Assembly (NCBI GenBank): GCA_041629655.1
Contig: JBFKMV010000017.1
Span: forward strand, 1-44,839
Length of the DNA stretch: 44,839 nt
Direction: 5' to 3'
Source: JBFKMV01 sp041629655
GTDB lineage: Bacteria > Acidobacteriota > Polarisedimenticolia > Polarisedimenticolales > Polarisedimenticolaceae
Positions within the stretch are counted from its first letter, which is position 1. Every line of letters starts with the position of its first letter. Made by a program: the position numbers and the translations under genes. Under the pieces are notes generated by a model. It did no database searches. It saw nothing but the letters and a program-made list of their open reading frames with translations, and was not told the DNA's origin. This document shows positions 42,751-44,839 of the stretch, piece after piece.

Positions 42751-42790
42751 TGCCCTTGCGATCCGGCCAGCGTCCACGGAGTCCACGCCG

Positions 42791-43387
42791 ATGCCCGACA
42801 AGGTCACCGTCCATCGCAAGCAACGCGTCTTCGACGACGTGTTCGCCATCGACGAGGCCGAGCTGAGCTACGAGCGCTTCGACGGCACGATGAGCCCGAA
42901 GGTGCGCCGGCTGAGCTTCGAACGCGGCGACTCCGTGGCGGCGCTGCTGTACAACCGCGAGACGAAGACGATCCTGCTGGTCAACCAGTTCAAGTACCCG
43001 GCCTGGGAAAAGGGCCCCGGTTGGATCACCGAGGTCGTGGCGGGGATGCTCGAGGGCGACGAGTCGCCGGAGTCGGCGCTGCGGCGCGAGGTGCTGGAGG
43101 AATCGGGCTGGAAGATCGAGCGACTCGAGCCGATCGCGACGTTCTACGTCTCGCCCGGCGGCTCGTCGGAGCGGATCCACCTGTTCTACGCCGAGGTCAC
43201 CGACCGGGGCCGGGTCGCGCCGGGCGGGGGCCGCGCGGAGGAGAACGAGGACATCGCCCGCGTCGAGATCCCGCGGGCCCGGCTGGGCGAGGTCATCGAG
43301 TCGGGAGAGATCGCGGACGCCAAGACGCTGCTCGGTCTGCTGTGGCTCGAGCGGCGGCTCGCGGCCGACGCGCGTCAATCGCCGTAG
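42791..43387 (+). CDS. ADP-ribose/GDP-mannose pyrophosphatase-type Nudix hydrolase
   Basis: 198 residues. It has the N-terminal strand region 'YERFDGTMSPKVRRLSFERG', 'AALLYNRETKTILLVNQFKY' and a complete Nudix box ('GMLEGDESPESALRREVLEE', then Ser-Gly) at about residues 84-106, followed by 'FYVSPGGSSERIHLFYAEV'. This is the layout of NudF/NudK enzymes that hydrolyse ADP-ribose or GDP-mannose to the sugar phosphate and nucleotide. The last 13 bases are antisense to glcF. Confidence 0.93.
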   Translation: MPDKVTVHRKQRVFDDVFAIDEAELSYERFDGTMSPKVRRLSFERGDSVAALLYNRETKTILLVNQFKYPAWEKGPGWITEVVAGMLEGDESPESALRREVLEESGWKIERLEPIATFYVSPGGSSERIHLFYAEVTDRGRVAPGGGRAEENEDIARVEIPRARLGEVIESGEIADAKTLLGLLWLERRLAADARQSP

Positions 43388-44682
43388 GCGCGGTCGAGCA
43401 ACTCGACCAGGTGCACGACCTCCACCGCGAGCCCGCGCTCGCGCACCCCGGCGCGGAGCTGCAGCAGGCAGCCGGGGTTCGCGGTCACCACGAGGTCGGC
43501 CCGCGCGGCGGCGATGTGCTCGATCTTGCGCCTGCGCAGCCGGCGCGCCAGCTCGGGCTGGGTCAGGTTGTAGACGCCGGCGCTGCCGCAGCACAGCTCG
43601 CTCTCGGCCAGCGGAACCAGCTCCAACCCGGGGATCGCGCGCAACAACGCGCGCGGCTGCTCCGAGACGCCCTGGGCGTGCAGCAGGTGACACGGCTCGT
43701 CGTAGACCGCCCGGCGCGGGACACGGCGGGTGGGGCGTTCGAGCTCCTGCTCGGCCAGCAACACGCTCGGGTCGACGGTGGCGCGCGCCAGCGAGCGCGC
43801 GGCGTCCGCCAGCGCGGGATCGCCGGCCAGCAGCTCCGCGTACTCCCGTAGCTGCGCCCCGCAGCCCGCGGAGTTCACGACGACCCGCTCCACCCCGGCC
43901 TCGGCGAACGCCGCCACGTTGCGCCGCGCCAGCCGCTGCGCGGTGTCGCGGTCACCGGCGTGCACGTGAAGGGCGCCGCAACAGGTCTGGGCCCGCGGCA
44001 CCACGACCTCGTAACCGTTGCGGGCCAATACGCGGACCGTCGCCCGGTGCACTTCCGGCATCGCGTGGTCCATGATGCAGCCGGCGAACAGGGCGACGCG
44101 TCCGCGCCGCGGTCCCCGCGCCGGGCGGTTGACCCGCGCGTCGGCCAGGAACGCCGGCCCCCGGACCTCGGGCGCCAGCGCCTCCAGCTCGCGCAGCCGC
44201 TGCGGCAGCAGGCGCAGCGCTCCGCTGCGGCGCGCCAGCGCCCGCAGGCCGCTGGCGCGGTACAGCCGGAGCGGCCACACGGCGGCGGCGAGCAGCCGGC
44301 GCCGGGGCAGCAGCACGCGCAGCGCCAGGTGCCGGACGGCCCGGCCCGACCACGAGCGCCGTCGCCCGGGCTCCAGGATCGCCCGGGCGCCCTCGATGAT
44401 CCGGCCGTACTCGACGCCGCTGGGGCACGCGGTCTCGCAGCCGCAACAATCGAGACACAGGTCGAGGTGTTCCAGCACCGTGGCGGTCGGCTCGATGCGG
44501 CCCTCGCCGAGCGCCCGCAGCAGGTACAGCCGTCCGCGTGGCGAGTCCATCTCACGCCCCAGCTCGACGTAGGTCGGACAGGCGGAAAGACACAGACCGC
44601 AGTGCACGCACTGGGCGATCCCGTCGCCGAGCTCGGCCTCGAGTCGCGCGGCCGTTTCCCGCAGCGGGTCAGGCGGTGCCAT
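43375..44682 (-). CDS. glcF: Glycolate oxidase iron-sulfur subunit
   Basis: 435 residues from ATG 44682, with GGAG 9 bases upstream; an in-frame ATG at 44697 is possible. Two 4Fe-4S motifs 'CVHCGLCLSACP' and 'CLDCCGCETACPSG' (residues about 20-85) are followed by two CCG domains: 'TCCGALHVHAG' with 'SAGCGAQLREY', and 'ELCCGSAGVYN' with 'NPGCLLQL'. This is the GlcF architecture: it passes electrons from the FAD subunits GlcD/GlcE oxidising glycolate to glyoxylate. The upstream partner gene overlaps its start by 14 bases. Confidence 0.93.
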   Translation of the reverse strand: MAPPDPLRETAARLEAELGDGIAQCVHCGLCLSACPTYVELGREMDSPRGRLYLLRALGEGRIEPTATVLEHLDLCLDCCGCETACPSGVEYGRIIEGARAILEPGRRRSWSGRAVRHLALRVLLPRRRLLAAAVWPLRLYRASGLRALARRSGALRLLPQRLRELEALAPEVRGPAFLADARVNRPARGPRRGRVALFAGCIMDHAMPEVHRATVRVLARNGYEVVVPRAQTCCGALHVHAGDRDTAQRLARRNVAAFAEAGVERVVVNSAGCGAQLREYAELLAGDPALADAARSLARATVDPSVLLAEQELERPTRRVPRRAVYDEPCHLLHAQGVSEQPRALLRAIPGLELVPLAESELCCGSAGVYNLTQPELARRLRRRKIEHIAAARADLVVTANPGCLLQLRAGVRERGLAVEVVHLVELLDRAYGD

Positions 44683-44839
44683 CGCCGGCGGCTCCATCGA
44701 GGTAGGGCGGTGACGGGAAGGTGCCCTGCGGGTCGAGCGCGGTCTTGAGCTCCAGCATCAGCCGTCGCTCCGCCGGACGGAGCTGCCACGCCGCCACGTG
44801 CTCCGCGCAGGCGTCCGGCATCCGCTCGACCCGCATCCA
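44669..44839 (-). CDS. glcE: Glycolate oxidase FAD-binding subunit, C-terminal fragment (partial)
   Basis: Only the last 56 residues are in the window; the frame is open to the right edge. The visible 'LMLELKTALDPQGTF' is the characteristic C-terminal end of FAD-linked oxidases of the GlcD/GlcE family (Leu-Lys-x-x-Leu-Asp-Pro-x-Gly-x-Phe). Its stop lies inside glcF, so the two are coupled. GlcE rather than GlcD is chosen because glcE normally directly precedes glcF. Confidence 0.6.
   Translation of the reverse strand, partial: WMRVERMPDACAEHVAAWQLRPAERRLMLELKTALDPQGTFPSPPYLDGAAGDGTA

Noticed and set aside
43875..44789. 305-codon minus-strand frame overlapping glcF
   Set aside because: Trp/Cys/Arg-rich shadow of glcF with no family match; the real upstream partner is the fragment ending at 44669.

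Overview
The window is very GC-rich, densely packed bacterial chromosome with heavy use of GTG and TTG starts and of 1-4 base start/stop overlaps (ATGA, GTGA, TTGA, TGATG). An OprB-type porin, a LapA-domain protein and secreted proteins with thrombospondin type 3 repeats and choice-of-anchor B domains point to a diderm. The C-terminal module shared by the first two genes, ending in a Ser-Leu-Gly...Asp-Ser...Gly...Glu-Arg...Cys-Pro pattern, together with the rest suggests an acidobacterium (Thermoanaerobaculia-like) or a relative. This placement is an inference; there is no 16S gene here. I see no phage, insertion sequence or CRISPR array, so the window looks like core chromosome with a few unusual modules.

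Layout. 1-5507: two large secreted proteins, a 5'-truncated LVIVD-repeat/choice-of-anchor B protein and a subtilisin-like protease. 5623-10104: an SLC13-type permease with four RCK_C domains, whose reading frame runs antisense over a LapA/coiled-coil gene pair, then an OprB porin. 10567-14161: a signalling operon with a sigma-54 activator carrying a degenerate receiver, a Ser/Thr kinase with four zinc ribbons and a PP2C phosphatase. 14179-18653 (minus): a tightly coupled three-gene operon of an ATP-grasp/M20-like fusion, gamma-glutamyltransferase and an N-formylglutamate amidohydrolase-like protein. 18841-24393: MscS channel, MgtE magnesium transporter, a hydrophobic small protein and a second SLC13/RCK_C permease. 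24401-27740: class II fumarase, phosphomannomutase and a small unknown protein.

27783-33049: tRNA-Glu(CTC), a hybrid histidine kinase, a DUF2270 membrane protein, a small basic protein, an SDR-type L-threonine dehydrogenase, then tRNA-Gln(CTG), tRNA-Ser(GCT) and tRNA-Ser(TGA), at least two of the last three with their own promoters. 33251-33322 holds a 23-codon gene with a perfect Shine-Dalgarno sequence, followed by serS (minus) and murA (plus), divergent from overlapping promoters. 36115-40698: a compact operon of thiolase, 3-hydroxyacyl-CoA dehydrogenase, MutT-like Nudix, RluA-type pseudouridine synthase, GT2 glycosyltransferase and bacterial SUI1/eIF1. 40679-44839: metallophosphoesterase and HAD hydrolase with overlapping divergent start codons, an isoprenylcysteine methyltransferase-like protein, an ADP-sugar Nudix hydrolase, and glycolate oxidase subunits GlcF and (partial) GlcE.

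The most interesting candidates are the ATP-grasp/M20-GGT-formylglutamate amidohydrolase operon, the pseudo-receiver/zinc-ribbon kinase/PP2C operon, and the 23-residue peptide, which resembles the PQQ precursor PqqA around its Glu-x3-Tyr.
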